Below are positions 9,407 to 17,600 of a DNA stretch of 64,000 nucleotides, in pieces; the first letter of the stretch is position 1; every line of letters starts with the position of its first letter. The notes beneath the pieces were generated by a model. That model searched no databases and was not told where the DNA came from. It saw only the letters and a program-made list of their open reading frames with translations. The position numbers were made by a program, and so were the translations under genes. Source of the stretch: Chryseobacterium aquifrigidense (GTDB lineage Bacteria; Bacteroidota; Bacteroidia; Flavobacteriales; Weeksellaceae); contig NZ_VFPD01000001.1 of assembly GCF_006716485.1 (NCBI RefSeq), forward strand, positions 2,400,008 to 2,464,007, in the 5' to 3' direction.

Positions 9407-10655
9407 AATTAAGCTCAGAGAAATTTGTAAACCTAATCAAATTGGTAAGTATGGAATCCCTGCATCAGCCGAAGATTTTACGATTGATAAAACTCGATAT
9501 TTGAGAATTAGTGACATTGATGACAATGGAAATCTACTTAATAATGATAAAAAATCGGTTAGCTCACAGGAGATAGAAAAGTATATATTAGAAGAAGGAG
9601 ATATTGTCTTTGCAAGAACTGGAAATTCCACCGGAAGGACTTATTATCACGAAAATAAAAATGGAATATTAGCATATGCCGGATTCCTTATAAAATACGG
9701 GTTGGATAGCAAAAAAGTTAATCCTAAGTATGTAAAATATTTCACAACTACTCAAGAGTATAAACAATGGGTAAAAAACTTATCAGTTGGAAGTACTAGA
9801 GGAAATATTAATGCTCAAACTTTTGCAGATTGCCCTATTATATTACCCAATAGGAATCAACAAGATTTATTGGTTTCTATTCTTTCAGTACTAGATGATA
9901 AAATAGAACTCAACAACAGCATTAATGCTGAGTTAGAACAAATGGCCAAAACGCTGTATGATTATTGGTTTCTACAGTTTGATTTCCCAAATGAAAATAG
10001 TAAGCCTTATAAATCTTCAGGCGGAAAAATGGTTTATAATGAGGTTTTAAAAAGAGAAATTCCTGAAGGTTGGAAAATAAATTTTTTAAGTGAAATTAAT
10101 TCGGAATTGGTTAGAGGAATTTCACCAAAGTATTCTGATAGTAACGGAATACCTGTTATCAATCAAAGATGTATTAGAAATAATACAATAGATTTTTCTT
10201 TATGCAGACTGCATAATGTACAATTAAAACCTGTAAAAAAAATTATAAAAATTGGAGATGTACTTGTAAATTCAACAGGAGTAGGTACATTAGGACGTGT
10301 AGCTATTGTTAAACGATTAGAAAATCCTCAAACAACAGTTGATTCACATGTAACAATTGTAAGAGCAAATATAAATCTTGTTGATCCTCTCTTTTTAGGG
10401 TTTTCTTTAGTAAGTAAACAAGTCGAAATTGAAAAATTAGGAGAAGGATCAACTGGCCAAACAGAACTGAGCAGGGAAAATCTTGGAAAATTACCAATAC
10501 TTCTACCTAAACAAAATTTACAAAATGATTTTGCCTCTATCATAAAACCCTTATTTGAAAAAATATCAAATAATGAAAAGCAAAACCTAGAACTGGCCTC
10601 TCTCCGAGACTGGCTATTACCTATGCTAATGAATGGACAAGTAAAAGTAGAATAA
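9399..10655 (+). CDS. hsdS: Type I restriction specificity subunit
   Basis: A 418-residue DNA recognition subunit that sets the bipartite target for HsdM and HsdR. It has the usual two half-site organisation. The first target-recognition domain covers about residues 1-150 and is followed by a helical conserved region (ILSVLDDKIELNNSINAELEQ). The second recognition domain covers about 215-385 and ends in a second helix carrying LASLRDWLLPMLMNGQV. Both spacer helices are complete, so a full-length bipartite specificity is expected. The target sequence cannot be read from the protein. The gene is notably AT-rich. It overlaps hsdM and is closed by a strong hairpin. Confidence 0.94.
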   Translation: MNKIKLREICKPNQIGKYGIPASAEDFTIDKTRYLRISDIDDNGNLLNNDKKSVSSQEIEKYILEEGDIVFARTGNSTGRTYYHENKNGILAYAGFLIKYGLDSKKVNPKYVKYFTTTQEYKQWVKNLSVGSTRGNINAQTFADCPIILPNRNQQDLLVSILSVLDDKIELNNSINAELEQMAKTLYDYWFLQFDFPNENSKPYKSSGGKMVYNEVLKREIPEGWKINFLSEINSELVRGISPKYSDSNGIPVINQRCIRNNTIDFSLCRLHNVQLKPVKKIIKIGDVLVNSTGVGTLGRVAIVKRLENPQTTVDSHVTIVRANINLVDPLFLGFSLVSKQVEIEKLGEGSTGQTELSRENLGKLPILLPKQNLQNDFASIIKPLFEKISNNEKQNLELASLRDWLLPMLMNGQVKVE

Positions 10656-10658
10656 TAC

Positions 10659-10686
10659 AAAAGCTCAACATTTCCGTTGAGCTTTT
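10659..10686. terminator. Bidirectional intrinsic terminator
   Basis: A perfect 11-bp stem (AAAAGCTCAAC / GTTGAGCTTTT) with a 6-base loop sits between hsdS and the convergent regulator gene. It has A-tracts and T-tracts on both sides, so it can serve both strands. Confidence 0.8.
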
Positions 10687-10707
10687 CAATTTACAATATC
10701 TTAAAAA

Positions 10708-11118
10708 TTATCCCTTCTCAATCAACCTCTCCAGCCTCCCCATCATCTCATCCTTTTCCTTCAGCATCCTTTCATAAAGTTCCATTTTTTCTTCATGCAT
10801 TTTAAGGATAGCTTCTACCGGATTAAAAACAGGATGAATATTGATCGCAGAAGCTCCTTCTTTGAAATCACTAAACGTATTAGAAATAATATTCACCGCC
10901 TGCTCCTCATCAAAATTCTGAAACGCTTCCACCGGAATTTTCAATACTTCAGAAATCCTTTTCAGTAAAGGGTCTTCAATAATTTCTTTCTGTTCCAGCA
11001 GAGAAATTTTCTTCTGGTTCCAGTCGTCCCCAAGGTCAAAAGCCAGTGCTTCCTGCTTGATGCCCAGCATTTCTCTGAATCGTTTTACATTGCGTCCCTG
11101 ATGTATTGTATGTTCCAT
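10708..11118 (-). CDS. XRE-family helix-turn-helix regulator
   Basis: A 136-residue protein with an N-terminal HTH_3-type DNA-binding domain (about residues 8-65, including GIKQEALAFDLG and ISLLEQKE). A linker follows, then a charged C-terminal helix (about 100-135, EEKMELYERMLKEKDEMM) that probably forms a dimerising coiled coil. It points toward hsdS from the far side of a shared terminator, so it is a separate transcription unit inside the defence island. It may control neighbouring genes, but nothing in the sequence proves that. Similar small XRE proteins occur in multiple copies in Chryseobacterium genomes. Confidence 0.8.
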   Translation of the reverse strand: MEHTIHQGRNVKRFREMLGIKQEALAFDLGDDWNQKKISLLEQKEIIEDPLLKRISEVLKIPVEAFQNFDEEQAVNIISNTFSDFKEGASAINIHPVFNPVEAILKMHEEKMELYERMLKEKDEMMGRLERLIEKG

Positions 11119-11380
11119 GATAATTCAACATTTATGAGGTTTAAATATAGAAAAATATTTATAAAAACACGCCTTAAAAAAACAGCTTAATTACAATCTC
11201 TGTTCTTCATGCTGATAATGTGAAACAGGCCTTCTCTCCTATTTCGCCATTTCCGTTTTTATGCCCGCTTTTTTTCATCAAAAAGTCAGAAAAAATAAAC
11301 CTTGTTATCTGGTTTTCACTTTCTGGTGAACATGCTCTGAAAATCTTACAACATCCTGTTTTTCTATACCTTGTACTCGC

Positions 11381-11388
11381 TATATTTG
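11381..11388 (+). promoter_or_regulatory. Putative -7 promoter element
   Basis: TATATTTG matches TAnnTTTG exactly and ends 28 bases before the ATG of the unknown gene at 11417. A clear -33 TTTG at the right distance is not seen. Confidence 0.45.
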
Positions 11389-11416
11389 ATCATACAAACC
11401 AAAAAAACACAATATT

Positions 11417-11923
11417 ATGGCACTAGACAATTTAATCAGTGTAAGCTTTTCAAAAAGTGATCTGGAAACGATTGATAAAGCAATTCAGGACATCCAGTCT
11501 ATACTGTTGGGAAAAACCATCAACCTTACTCCGGATCAGCGACAACAATACGGAAGAATTGCAGAACAAAACAAACTTTTCGTGAATAAAGCCAAAATCT
11601 ATATGGAACAATATGCCCAATATGTTCCTAACTTCCTGGATAAAGCAGAATTCGATAAAGATTATATCGCCAGAGAACAGATCGAACAAAGACTGCAACA
11701 GCTGGATTCCTTAACAGAACAGCTTTCAGACACCAAAGTATTGCTGGATCACGATAACTATCATAACGCCATCAGTTTCTACCGAAGCATCAGATACCTT
11801 TCCGAAGAGAATGTACCGGGTACTAATGTTATTTATGATGACATGAAGCAGTTTTTTGTGACGGGACAGACTTCAGGACCCACTGAAACACCGCCTCCAT
11901 CCGGTTCAAACAACAATCAGTAA
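11417..11923 (+). CDS. Conserved helical protein of unknown function
   Basis: A 168-residue soluble protein with no signal peptide or membrane segment, predicted by eye to be mostly alpha-helical. It has long amphipathic stretches (residues 10-40, 85-110) and a low-complexity Thr/Pro/Ser/Asn-rich tail (about 150-168). I do not recognise a family. It has its own promoter motif and a hairpin terminator 17 bases after the stop. It lies between the type I system and mcrBC, so a link to defence is possible, but location is the only evidence. The ~270-bp tandem duplication begins at its last codons. Confidence 0.65.
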   Translation: MALDNLISVSFSKSDLETIDKAIQDIQSILLGKTINLTPDQRQQYGRIAEQNKLFVNKAKIYMEQYAQYVPNFLDKAEFDKDYIAREQIEQRLQQLDSLTEQLSDTKVLLDHDNYHNAISFYRSIRYLSEENVPGTNVIYDDMKQFFVTGQTSGPTETPPPSGSNNNQ

Positions 11924-12458
11924 GAATAAAGACCTTTTTGAGCACGTGAAAACGTGCTTTTTTTATGATGATCCAGCTGCTTATTTTTGGTTGGAAATCG
12001 CAAAGACGCAAGTTCTTATTATAGGGACGCTGTTTAAGGCGCAAAGATTTTATCTCCGATAAAATTTCTATATCCTGATATCCTTACCTGCTGAAAATCT
12101 TTGATTTTCTTGCGCCTTACAAAACATATCAATATTTAAAACTTTGCGACATTGCGTTTAAAACAAAATAATAAGCCATTGTATTAATCAGTAAGAGTAA
12201 ATACTTTTTCTGGGAGCACATGAAAACGTGCTTTTTTTGTGATGATCCAGCTGCTTATTTTTGGTTGGAAATCGCAAAGACGCAAGTTCTTATTATAGGG
12301 ACGCTGTTTAAGGCGCAAAGATTTTATCTCCGATAAAATTTCTATATCCTGATATCCTTACCTGTTGAAAATCTTTGATTTTCTTGCGCCTTACAAAACA
12401 TATCAATGGTAAAACTTTGCGACCTTGCGTTTAAAACAAAATAATAAGCCATTGTATC
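11916..12458. repeat. Tandem duplication of a ~270-bp intergenic unit
   Basis: Copy 1 is about 11916-12185 and copy 2 about 12186-12458, nearly identical over most of their length with small indels (offset 270-274). Each copy starts with the sequence at the 3' end of the upstream gene (aatcagtaag), carries the hairpin terminator, and then an imperfect inverted repeat: tcgcaaagacgcaagt on the left answered by aactttgcga and ttgcgttt on the right. The second copy therefore contains a fragment of coding end without a gene. No open reading frame fits either copy. Confidence 0.85.
11941..11966 (+). terminator. Intrinsic terminator
   Basis: AGCACGT-gaaa-ACGTGCT followed by seven T residues: a perfect 7-bp stem with a GNRA-like loop, just after the gene ending at 11923. 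A near copy (agcacatgaaaacgtgct) occurs about 274 bases downstream in the second repeat copy. Confidence 0.8.
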
Positions 12459-12613
12459 TGAAGAAGCAGGATGTTTTAAAATGCAAAGGTTTTATTGGTC
12501 AGAATTAATGATTAAAGGGAGCAAAGGAATGGTGGCTGCGCCACTGATGAAGCCAGATGAATAGTGCTTATGATTCTTACAATAGTATTTTACTCCTCTT
12601 ACTTCCTTCCTAG

Positions 12614-12811
12614 CACCCTCCAGGTAGTATAGCAACCGTCTCTACCCCTTTGGACAACGGTCTCTACCCTCTTATATAAGCAGGTGGAGCCCCTTATCCA
12701 AGTCTGTCTACCCCCTTACCCAAGGGGGTATAGCCCCTTCATGAAGGGGGTGGAGACCGTTCATGAAGTCCCTTCAGGAGCTTGTTTAAGAGGTTAGAGG
12801 GACTTTGGAAG
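12614..12811. repeat. Degenerate tandem array with 22-bp period
   Basis: Reading from 12614 in steps of 22 gives about nine units, nearly all ending in AA. Most contain a central TCTA, TATA or TGGAG block next to CCCCTT. Examples are cggtctctaccctcttatataa, gcaggtggagccccttatccaa and gggggtatagccccttcatgaa minus their first two bases. G-rich and C-rich versions alternate, so neighbouring units are partly complementary. The period is not a multiple of three and no ORF covers it. The rest of 12459-12965 holds nothing recognisable except the mcrB leader. Confidence 0.7.
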
Positions 12812-12965
12812 GGCCTATGGGCATTTCTGAGCAATATTTATAGTGACTTTCAGGAAAATTTACGCTTTACCGTAAGCAGAAGCTGGAGATTTTTATTATT
12901 ATTGTGATCTTAATTGGACAATACAGCCTAAGCTGTTTGTCAGAATATGAAAACTATAGCCAAAA

Positions 12966-14855
12966 ATGACCTTTACAGAATTAATTGACAAAATAGAAAT
13001 CTGGGATCACTGGCAGGGAGAATATACCCGTTTTGTGCCCCAGTTTGTAGCAGAGGCAAGCACAGGAAAAAATTGGGAAGATTGGGACAACGACCTTTTT
13101 TATGAGTTTTTTATGCGTTCTGCTGACCAATGTGTTTCGTCTCTGAGACAGGGATATTTTACCCATGCAGAAAAAGACCTTATCAAACGTAGCTGGCCAG
13201 AACTTTCCACATTATTACAGAAAATTGCCTTAAGCCAGGAGCAACCTTTATTTGAGACCTATCATCAGATCAAAGAACTGATCCGGATGTATACGGGCAA
13301 TAATAAAAAAGCCGCTACCAACAGACTGATCGCGGGTTTGCAGCCTCAGCTGTTGTGCACCATTGTCAATCAGGATAAATTGGGACAGCTGGTGTATTTG
13401 TTGAATACCCATGTTGAGGATTTCAAAATGGAACTTACCTACGACTGGTTTGAGGACAGCCACCATCTGCTTCAGATATTCAAAGAAAAACTCGATAAAA
13501 ATGGTTTTGAAATTGTGACTCTTCCATGGCAGGTTTACGATTATTTTCAGGAACAAAATAACCCATCTTTCAAAGAACAAAATGATATGAGCGAAAATAA
13601 ACTGGAACAGCAGATCCAAATTTTAGAATATAAAAAACAAATCATCCTGCAAGGTCCTCCGGGAACGGGAAAAACCAGACAAGCAAAGGAACTGGCTGTT
13701 GAATTATTGGGATTGAATGATCGTAAGGAATTAAAAAATAATCCTCAATTCAAAATCATTCAGTTTCATCCAAGTTACACGTATGAAGATTTCGTAAGAG
13801 GTATTGTTTCTCAACCTAATGAAGACGGAGACGGAATACTTTTCAAAGCTGAAAACAGAGTGTTAGCTGATATGGCCCATATGGCATTACAAAATTACAA
13901 GGCATCACAAAATACTCCGGATACGATAATCTCAAAAGATACTTTTGAGATATTCATTGAAAAAGTAAAAGATGAAATGGCAGAAAACGAACTGCATCAA
14001 TATCCGATTACCAATTCTGTGTACCTGTTTTCTGCGGATGAAACCAAATTCAAATACAAAGGAGATAATTGGGATGCTCATAAAAATGGCTTAAATATGA
14101 AGTTTTCAGAATTAAAACTTATTATTGAATCCGGAGCAAAAGAAAGACAGGACATTAAGAAAATGTCTGATGTTGAAGAAAAAACCAGGCAACATGCAAC
14201 CTATTTTATGAAGGTTGTTGAGAAGTACTATGAATTTGAAAAAAACTATCAGCCTGAAACAATCCGGGCTGAAAAAGTTCAGTTAAAAAATTATGTACTT
14301 GTTATTGATGAAATTAACCGGGCCAATTTGTCTTCCGTTTTAGGTGAGTTGATCTATGCGCTGGAATACCGGGGAAAAGCCGTTGAAAGTATGTATGCTC
14401 TTGAAGATGCGACCAATGAAGATAAAAATAAATTGATCCTTCCTCCCAACCTGTACATCATCGGCACCATGAACACTGCAGACCGTAGTGTAGGACACAT
14501 TGATTATGCGATCAGAAGACGTTTTGCTTTTATTGATGTATTGCCGGAATCTCTTGAGCATGATACCAGTATTCATTTTAATACTGATGGTTTTGAAAAA
14601 GTTTCACAATTGTTCTTAAACGGAAATGTAAGTGGTGAATTTGAAGCTAAGGATGTTCAGCTAGGACACAGTTATTTTATTGCCAAAAATGAAGATCTAA
14701 AGGATGGGCAGACAAAAGAGGAAATTTTCAGAATGAAGATGAATTATGAAGTAGTTCCTATTCTTCTTGAGTATGTGAAAGATGGTGTTCTTATCGGAAG
14801 CCATGAAGGAAAAGATATTAAAGAATATATCAATGATCTGAAAATAAATAATTAA
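12966..14855 (+). CDS. mcrB: McrB-like AAA+ GTPase of a modification-dependent restriction system
   Basis: A 629-residue AAA+ motor that in McrBC systems hydrolyses GTP and translocates DNA carrying modified cytosines. Walker A GPPGTGKT is at about 229-236, Walker B LVIDEINRAN at about 446-455, and the McrB-type MNTADRS motif near 501. The QFHPSYTYEDFVRG stretch is also typical of McrB. The N-terminal 200 residues do not look like the E. coli McrB methyl-binding domain and probably hold a different recognition module. The stop overlaps the mcrC ATG by one base. The substrate modification cannot be deduced. Confidence 0.92.
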   Translation: MTFTELIDKIEIWDHWQGEYTRFVPQFVAEASTGKNWEDWDNDLFYEFFMRSADQCVSSLRQGYFTHAEKDLIKRSWPELSTLLQKIALSQEQPLFETYHQIKELIRMYTGNNKKAATNRLIAGLQPQLLCTIVNQDKLGQLVYLLNTHVEDFKMELTYDWFEDSHHLLQIFKEKLDKNGFEIVTLPWQVYDYFQEQNNPSFKEQNDMSENKLEQQIQILEYKKQIILQGPPGTGKTRQAKELAVELLGLNDRKELKNNPQFKIIQFHPSYTYEDFVRGIVSQPNEDGDGILFKAENRVLADMAHMALQNYKASQNTPDTIISKDTFEIFIEKVKDEMAENELHQYPITNSVYLFSADETKFKYKGDNWDAHKNGLNMKFSELKLIIESGAKERQDIKKMSDVEEKTRQHATYFMKVVEKYYEFEKNYQPETIRAEKVQLKNYVLVIDEINRANLSSVLGELIYALEYRGKAVESMYALEDATNEDKNKLILPPNLYIIGTMNTADRSVGHIDYAIRRRFAFIDVLPESLEHDTSIHFNTDGFEKVSQLFLNGNVSGEFEAKDVQLGHSYFIAKNEDLKDGQTKEEIFRMKMNYEVVPILLEYVKDGVLIGSHEGKDIKEYINDLKINN

Positions 14856-16321
14856 TGGGAATTTTACTTTCGGAACATAAAAGTTTTCTGATCAAACGGG
14901 TTGCTGCTGAAGAGTCTTTTACCAATATTGCAGACGAACTGCTGCATCTTGATGACGACTCTTTTCAGCTGTTTGCGGCTTTGGAAAGTAAAAAGTTCAA
15001 CCATCAGTCTTATTCTTTTTCGGTGGTAAAAAGAGAAAATCATTGTGAGATTAAGGCAGATTATTTTGTAGGTATTGACTGGCTGGGAAATACCGGCAGA
15101 ACCATTTATGTAGAACCCAAGATCAATGCGGGTTTGTCGCAGTACTTCCGGAACTGCCTTAATGAAGAAGAAAATTCTGTTCCCCTCCCTGAAACATTTG
15201 ATAGCAAGGAAAAGACAGAGACTAAAGAAGTCAATTATCTTAAAATTCTTTTGGATATCATGGCTTTGCCACAAACTGCAAACTATTCAAAAGATGTTAT
15301 CCAAATAGACTGGGATGCAAAATATATTGAAATAGATCAAAAAGCTGATCGTTTGACCCCTTTTCTTATTATACAGTTTTTACAGCATTTGAAAATAATT
15401 GTAAGAAAAGGACTAAAAAAGGCATATTATAAAGTCCAGGAAAATCTTAATAATAGAGTGAAGGGCAAAGTATTAATAGGTCAGCATATAAAGAAAAATG
15501 TTTTTAAAAATAAACCCACCTCTTCTTTTTGTGAATTTCAGGTTTTTGGTGAAGATTATTTTGAAAACAGATTTTTAAAGAAAGTACTGGTATTTGTAAC
15601 GGGCTATATTGAAAACAATCCTTCATTATTCTCTTCCAATATAGAATCTGTTCAACATATTTTAAATTATTGCAGGCCAGCATTTGAACATATCAGTACC
15701 GATGTTGATGAACTTCAATTAAAACATGGTAAAATAAATCCGTTCTTCAATGAATATGGAGAGGCTTTACGAATAGGGAAATTTATTCTGAAAAAATTCT
15801 CGTATACGATTACGAAAACGACGCAGAAAAAAATAAAAACGCCTCCCTTCTGGATTGATATGCCCAGACTGTTTGAGCTTTATTTTTATTATCAACTAAT
15901 AAAAGCAAACCCCGGAGATGAGAAATATATTCACTATCAATTCAAAACCTACGGAAATCATCTTGATTTTTTAATTAGTAAACCGGGCTATGAAATGGTC
16001 ATTGATACTAAGTATAAATTGAAATATACTAAAAGTCATATCCACAAAGACATCCGTCAGGTTTCAGGATACTCCCGTTTAAAGAAGGTTATCAACGAAA
16101 TGAAAAGTAAGAATAAGGATTGGAAAGAAGATCAGATATTAGATTGCCTGATTATTTACCCTCATCTTCACCAGCCTGATAATGATAATTCTAATAATCC
16201 GTCCTCATTATTACACAACTTTTCAATTGAAAACATAAAAAGGCAGTTTGATAATACTGATAATCAAATCACTGCTTATCATAAAATTTTTAAAATGGGA
16301 ATAAATTTACCGGTAAGCTAG
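14855..16321 (+). CDS. mcrC: McrC-like nuclease subunit
   Basis: A 488-residue partner of McrB. It has an N-terminal beta-rich half, then a helical middle (about 160-330), and a C-terminal PD-(D/E)xK nuclease: HLDFLISKPGYEMVIDTKYK at about 369-388 supplies the D...D-x-K core. Length and domain order fit McrC/LlaJI-type proteins. It is translationally coupled to mcrB (TAATG overlap). No terminator hairpin is obvious after it; palindromic repeats begin within 60 bases. Confidence 0.9.
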   Translation: MGILLSEHKSFLIKRVAAEESFTNIADELLHLDDDSFQLFAALESKKFNHQSYSFSVVKRENHCEIKADYFVGIDWLGNTGRTIYVEPKINAGLSQYFRNCLNEEENSVPLPETFDSKEKTETKEVNYLKILLDIMALPQTANYSKDVIQIDWDAKYIEIDQKADRLTPFLIIQFLQHLKIIVRKGLKKAYYKVQENLNNRVKGKVLIGQHIKKNVFKNKPTSSFCEFQVFGEDYFENRFLKKVLVFVTGYIENNPSLFSSNIESVQHILNYCRPAFEHISTDVDELQLKHGKINPFFNEYGEALRIGKFILKKFSYTITKTTQKKIKTPPFWIDMPRLFELYFYYQLIKANPGDEKYIHYQFKTYGNHLDFLISKPGYEMVIDTKYKLKYTKSHIHKDIRQVSGYSRLKKVINEMKSKNKDWKEDQILDCLIIYPHLHQPDNDNSNNPSSLLHNFSIENIKRQFDNTDNQITAYHKIFKMGINLPVS

Positions 16322-16373
16322 TAAAAAAGCTTAATGACAATGAAGGGGTAAAATAATGTGAATACAATATTTA

Positions 16374-16576
16374 GATTCCTACGGAATGACAAGATGGGTG
16401 CTTCTGTGTGGGTGCATAGCCACTTACTTGCTCCAGACATAGTACAAACTATTCTATTCGCTCAGACTATCCACAACGTTTGTCATTCCGTAGGAATCCA
16501 GGCACAGAAAGGTACAGAAAGCTTTCTGATGATAAGTGATAACAATATAAGAGTTTAGATTCCTTCGGAATGACAA
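16374..16576. repeat. Palindromic intergenic repeat, family A (one full copy plus a half copy)
   Basis: gattcctacggaatgacaa at 16374-16392 is answered by the inverted ttgtcattccgtaggaatc ending at 16499, with a ~85-base interior. A linker containing ctttctgatgataagtgat follows, and then a second left arm (gattccttcggaatgacaa) at 16558-16576 with no right arm. The same arms and linker recur at 17026-17312. This is the main content of the 16322-16657 gap. Confidence 0.85.
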
Positions 16577-16657
16577 AGTGGAATAAAAACAATTAAATCC
16601 AATTGAAAAAACCAGTAGTACTATATTTTTTGTAACTTTTGTAAAACAAATACACAA

Positions 16658-16978
16658 ATGACTGCATTTTCAAAAGGAAGGCATACCTACTATATCTATA
16701 TTCTTACCAATAAAAGCAGAAGAGTACTTTACACCGGGGTTACAGGAAATCTGCACAGGAGATTGTATCAACACAAAACAAAGCTCAATCCAGGCAGTTT
16801 CACAGCAAGATATAATCTTGAATTTCTGATTTATTATGAAAAATATAATTGGATTCATAATGCCATTAGAAGAGAAAAGGAAATTAAAAACTGGTCAAGA
16901 ATTAAGAAACTTGAACTTATCAGAAACACAAATCCTAATTTAGAATTTTTGAATTATTTGTTTGAGAATTGGCTTTGA
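16658..16978 (+). CDS. Small GIY-YIG domain protein
   Basis: A 106-residue stand-alone GIY-YIG domain of the UPF0213/YhbQ size class. The motifs are visible: YYIYILTN (GIY equivalent), LYTGVTGNLHRRLYQHK (YIG equivalent with the conserved Arg), and the downstream Glu in REKEIKNW. Such domains can cut DNA, but the role of these small proteins in Flavobacteriia is not settled. It is flanked on both sides by copies of palindromic repeat family A, raising the possibility that the protein and the repeats are functionally linked. It may also be a solitary repair-type nuclease. Confidence 0.88.
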   Translation: MTAFSKGRHTYYIYILTNKSRRVLYTGVTGNLHRRLYQHKTKLNPGSFTARYNLEFLIYYEKYNWIHNAIRREKEIKNWSRIKKLELIRNTNPNLEFLNYLFENWL

Positions 16979-17025
16979 TACGGACATTCATATGAATGAC
17001 AAAATTGTATATCGTCGGATTAATA

Positions 17026-17312
17026 GATTCCTCTGCAATGAATAAGTGAGCGCTTATTTTTTTTGTGTGTGCATATAGTTACTTGCTTCAGACATACAAA
17101 CTATTCACTTAGACTATCCATGCCAATTGTCACTCCACAGGAGTCCGGAGCTAAAAAGCATTCTGATGATAAGTGATGACAATATAAGAGTTTAGATTCC
17201 TACGGAATGACAAGGTGGGTGTTTCCATGTGCGTGCATAGCCACTTATTTGCTCCAGATCTACAAACCATTCGCTTAGCCTATCCGCAACGTTTGTCATT
17301 CCGTAGGAATCC
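17026..17312. repeat. Two further copies of palindromic repeat family A
   Basis: A decayed copy at 17026-17147 (arms gattcctctgcaatga / tgtcactccacaggagtcc) and a good copy at 17195-17312 (arms gattcctacggaatgacaa / ttgtcattccgtaggaatc) are separated by the same linker, with ctgatgataagtgatgacaatataagagtttag. A third, mostly decayed left arm (tgcggaatgacaaggtggg) begins near 17363. Confidence 0.85.
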
Positions 17313-17379
17313 TGGATAAAAAGCTTTCTGATGATAATGATGATGAGATAAGAGTCGAGGTTTTGCGGAATGACAAGGT

Positions 17380-17452
17380 GGGCGCTTATTTGCGTGTGTT
17401 TGTTTATGTGTTTTATGTGTTTGGCTGTTTATGTGTTTGTTTGTTCAATGGT
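17380..17452. repeat. Low-complexity GTTT/TGTG tract
   Basis: A short tract made of iterations of tgtgttt and tgttta (for example tatgtgtttggctgtttatg). It lies between the decayed repeat arm and the acyltransferase gene. Nothing else is recognisable in 17313-17600 apart from the gene leader. Confidence 0.6.
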
Positions 17453-17600
17453 GAAAGGATGAAGGAGCGCGTCATAATACTAATTGCACAGCTGTTTCAA
17501 CCAACTCTTACGCCCCTCATAATACTTTAACACCCTTTATACCCCATCCCCCGATAAATTTTCGTTCTTTTGCAAAAAGTTTTAATTTTTACCCAACCGC

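Noticed and set aside
11220..11426. 68-residue ORF upstream of the unknown gene
   Set aside because: It overlaps the next gene's start and promoter motif, has biased hydrophobic composition and no family signal.
12614..12811. CRISPR-like array
   Set aside because: Units are contiguous and degenerate with no constant repeat or spacer, and no cas genes are nearby.
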